Both the position numbers and the translations under genes were made by a program. Below the pieces are notes generated by a model, which was not told the origin of the DNA, did not search any database, and saw nothing but the letters and a program-made list of their open reading frames with translations. From Candidatus Poribacteria bacterium (GTDB taxonomy: Bacteria; Poribacteria; WGA-4E; WGA-3G): a stretch of 61,137 nt of DNA. The DNA lies in NCBI GenBank assembly GCA_009839745.1, contig VXPE01000030.1, forward strand, positions 1-61,137, in the 5' to 3' direction. This document shows, piece by piece, positions 59,628 through 61,137 of the stretch. Each line of letters starts with the position of its first letter. Position 1 is the stretch's first letter.

Positions 59628-59884
59628 GCAAGTCATCTTCGAGGATATTGATATAAGACCTGCTGTCGACCTCGGTTACATGAAAGGTTTAGACGTATTT
59701 TACGTCTCCTATTTTTGAAAAAAAGTGAGGGTCAACCCCCGATTTGTAAGGATCTGTCGACCTCCCAGAGAATTTGCACGACTGCAGGTCGACAGCAGAT
59801 TCACCTTAAAAATAACATTCCTCAAAATTGACTTGACACGTCTCATAAGGATCGCGTATAATCTAATTATGATTTTCACAGAGC
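59628..59884 (+). promoter_or_regulatory. CRISPR leader with internal repeats
   Basis: The stretch between cas2 and the first repeat has the 13-base inverted pair CTGCTGTCGACCT (59660-59672) and AGGTCGACAGCAG (59786-59798), with a third, direct copy of CTGTCGACCT at 59753-59762. A hairpin AGACGTA-TTT-TACGTCT with a T run (59691-59716) may terminate the cas operon. An AT-rich part with a promoter follows. The CTGTCGACCT copies could be anchors for a leader-binding factor. Confidence 0.7.
59833..59862 (+). promoter_or_regulatory. Perfect sigma70 promoter for the CRISPR array
   Basis: TTGACA and TATAAT, both exact consensus, are 18 bases apart. The -10 box ends 22 bases before the first repeat, so transcription starts within the leader and reads into the array. 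Confidence 0.85.
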
Positions 59885-61137
59885 CTTTTAATCGAACCAG
59901 TATGGAATCGAAACTATAGACGTTGGAATGTATTTTCTCATGATTTGAAACTTTTAATCGAACCAGTATGGAATCGAAACGATCACAAGGGGGAAATAGC
60001 GAATAACTCTCAGATTCGCTTTTAATCGAACCAGTATGGAATCGAAACTTTACGGTAACCCTTTTGTTATTAATGGATTGCCATCTTTTAATCGAACCAG
60101 TATGGAATCGAAACCATAATTTTCCTCTATCTTATCTATAACATCTTCACCTTTTAATCGAACCAGTATGGAATCGAAACTTGATGAAATGTGTGTGTGG
60201 TTAGAAAAGAATCCTCTTTTAATCGAACCAGTATGGAATCGAAACGCGTAATCGCTGGCAGTCCTACCGCATCCCCCTCTTCTTTTAATCGAACCAGTAT
60301 GGAATCGAAACAAAATCTATAAACAGCGTCTAATCCTTCCTCCGCTGCCTTTTAATCGAACCAGTTTGGAATCGAAACAGCTTCCGATTCGTCTTGAAAT
60401 GGGGTCTCTGCATAGACTTTTAATCGAACCAGTTTGGAATCGAAACTTTATCGTTGTGGGGATATTTGAAGAAATCGCGGTACTTTTAATCGAACCAGTT
60501 TGGAATCGAAACACATGGTTCGTAGGGTGTTCGGGGTTTGGCATCGACTTTTAATCGAACCAGTTTGGAATCGAAACGAAAAAGGACTTGACGGTCGCGG
60601 AGCAAGTTCAGACTTTTAATCGAACCAGTTTGGAATCGAAACTCGAATACTGTTGCGCGGGGTGAAGTCGCAAATATACTTTTAATCGAACCAGTTTGGA
60701 ATCGAAACTCGTGGTGGTTATCACTGTTCGAAAACCTATATGGTTGCTTTTAATCGAACCAGTTTGGAATCGAAACATCTATCTGGTGATATAGGCTCGG
60801 AAAAGACTATTAACTTTTAATCGAACCAGTTTGGAATCGAAACTGAATTATGATCTCTGACCCTTTGGTGAAGTATTCCTGACTTTTAATCGAACCAGTT
60901 TGGAATCGAAACATCATCAATACCATATATGCCGAGTCAGACAGCATTACTTTTAATCGAACCAGTTTGGAATCGAAACATCATCAATACCATATATGCC
61001 GAGTCAGACAGCATTACTTTTAATCGAACCAGTTTGGAATCGAAACATCATCAATACCATATATGCCGAGTCAGACAGCATTACTTTTAATCGAACCAGT
61101 TTGGAATCGAAACATCATCAATACCATATATGCCGAG
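59885..61137 (+). CRISPR. CRISPR array, 19 repeats, continuing past the window end
   Basis: Nineteen complete 30-base repeats are seen at 59885, 59951, 60019, 60085, 60151, 60216, 60282, 60349, 60417, 60483, 60548, 60613, 60679, 60747, 60814, 60883, 60950, 61017 and 61084. Each begins CTTTTAATCGAACCAG and ends GGAATCGAAAC. Spacers are 35 to 39 bases. Repeats 1-7 have TAT and repeats 8-19 have TTT between CCAG and GG. The end GAAAC and the promoter upstream set the direction left to right. The last complete spacers (60913, 60980, 61047) are identical and a fourth begins at 61114. Confidence 0.98.

Noticed and set aside
59885-60554. Open frames on both strands within the array, coding a repeated peptide
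   Set aside because: They are formed by the CRISPR repeats and spacers; the peptide repeat is a translation of the 30-base repeat.
1-61137. tRNA or rRNA genes
   Set aside because: None recognised on either strand by reading; a covariance search was not possible.

Overview
ORGANISM. The window looks like a chromosomal segment of an uncultivated bacterium. A formylglycine-type sulfatase, an enolase-superfamily dehydratase, Gfo/Idh/MocA and xylose-isomerase-like sugar enzymes, Uma2 and Rpn nucleases, a phenylacetate-CoA-ligase-like enzyme and very many short palindromic repeats together resemble Candidatus Poribacteria or a nearby lineage. That assignment is inference: no rRNA or tRNA gene was seen. 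Promoters are sigma70-like (TTGACA-17-TATAAT) and most genes have an AGGAG-type ribosome site.

LAYOUT. 0-5 kb: remains of a type I restriction locus (hsdS, an Rpn-like nuclease, and an hsdR fused at its front to part of an ATPase and cut off at its end by a DUF433/DUF5615 toxin-antitoxin pair). 5-24 kb: metabolism and transport (PPi-type phosphofructokinase, a ThDP enzyme, a large glycosidase-like protein, a MacB-like permease, Uma2, a solitary D12 adenine methylase, a 2-hydroxyacid dehydrogenase, a KDG-kinase-like PfkB divergent from a mandelate-racemase-like dehydratase, MFS, a Tat-exported molybdo-oxidoreductase, sulfatase, a CapK-like ligase). 23.8-36 kb, all on the minus strand: a nucleotidyltransferase/beta-helix/DUF89 fusion joined to hsdM, then a second, intact type I system (hsdR, an AlbA_2 protein, hsdS, hsdM) holding two orphan antitoxin-like genes and three little-known genes, one of family TIGR04255. 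36-48 kb: sugar isomerases and an oxidoreductase, a GlmL-like ATPase, three paralogous secreted proteins with near-identical promoters, and a BatC/BatD-like pair. 48.2-61.1 kb: a CRISPR-Cas locus of the Cst1/Cst2 (Tneap) type I-B: cas6, a cas6 fragment, cas8b (cst1), cas7 (cst2), cas5, a REP-associated transposase, cas3, cas4, cas1, cas2, leader, and an array of at least 19 repeats running off the window end.

HOW IT WORKS TOGETHER. The window is a defence-rich segment next to sugar-acid and sulfated-glycan metabolism. Two type I restriction loci, toxin-antitoxin pieces, AlbA_2 and TIGR04255 genes and the CRISPR system form the defence part. Short palindromes (core GTAGGGGCGAGG / CCTCGCCC and relatives) sit at many gene borders. 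They are densest in the cas operon, where they occupy every junction downstream of cas5 and two lie inside the transposase gene that probably moves them.

BEST CANDIDATES FOR NEW BIOLOGY. (1) A transposase/REP family colonising a cas operon. (2) The TIGR04255-centred cassette inside the second restriction locus. (3) The nucleotidyltransferase/DUF89 fusion coupled to hsdM. (4) The three-paralogue secreted family with matching promoters. (5) A CRISPR array whose repeat changes by one base exactly once, dating the acquisitions.
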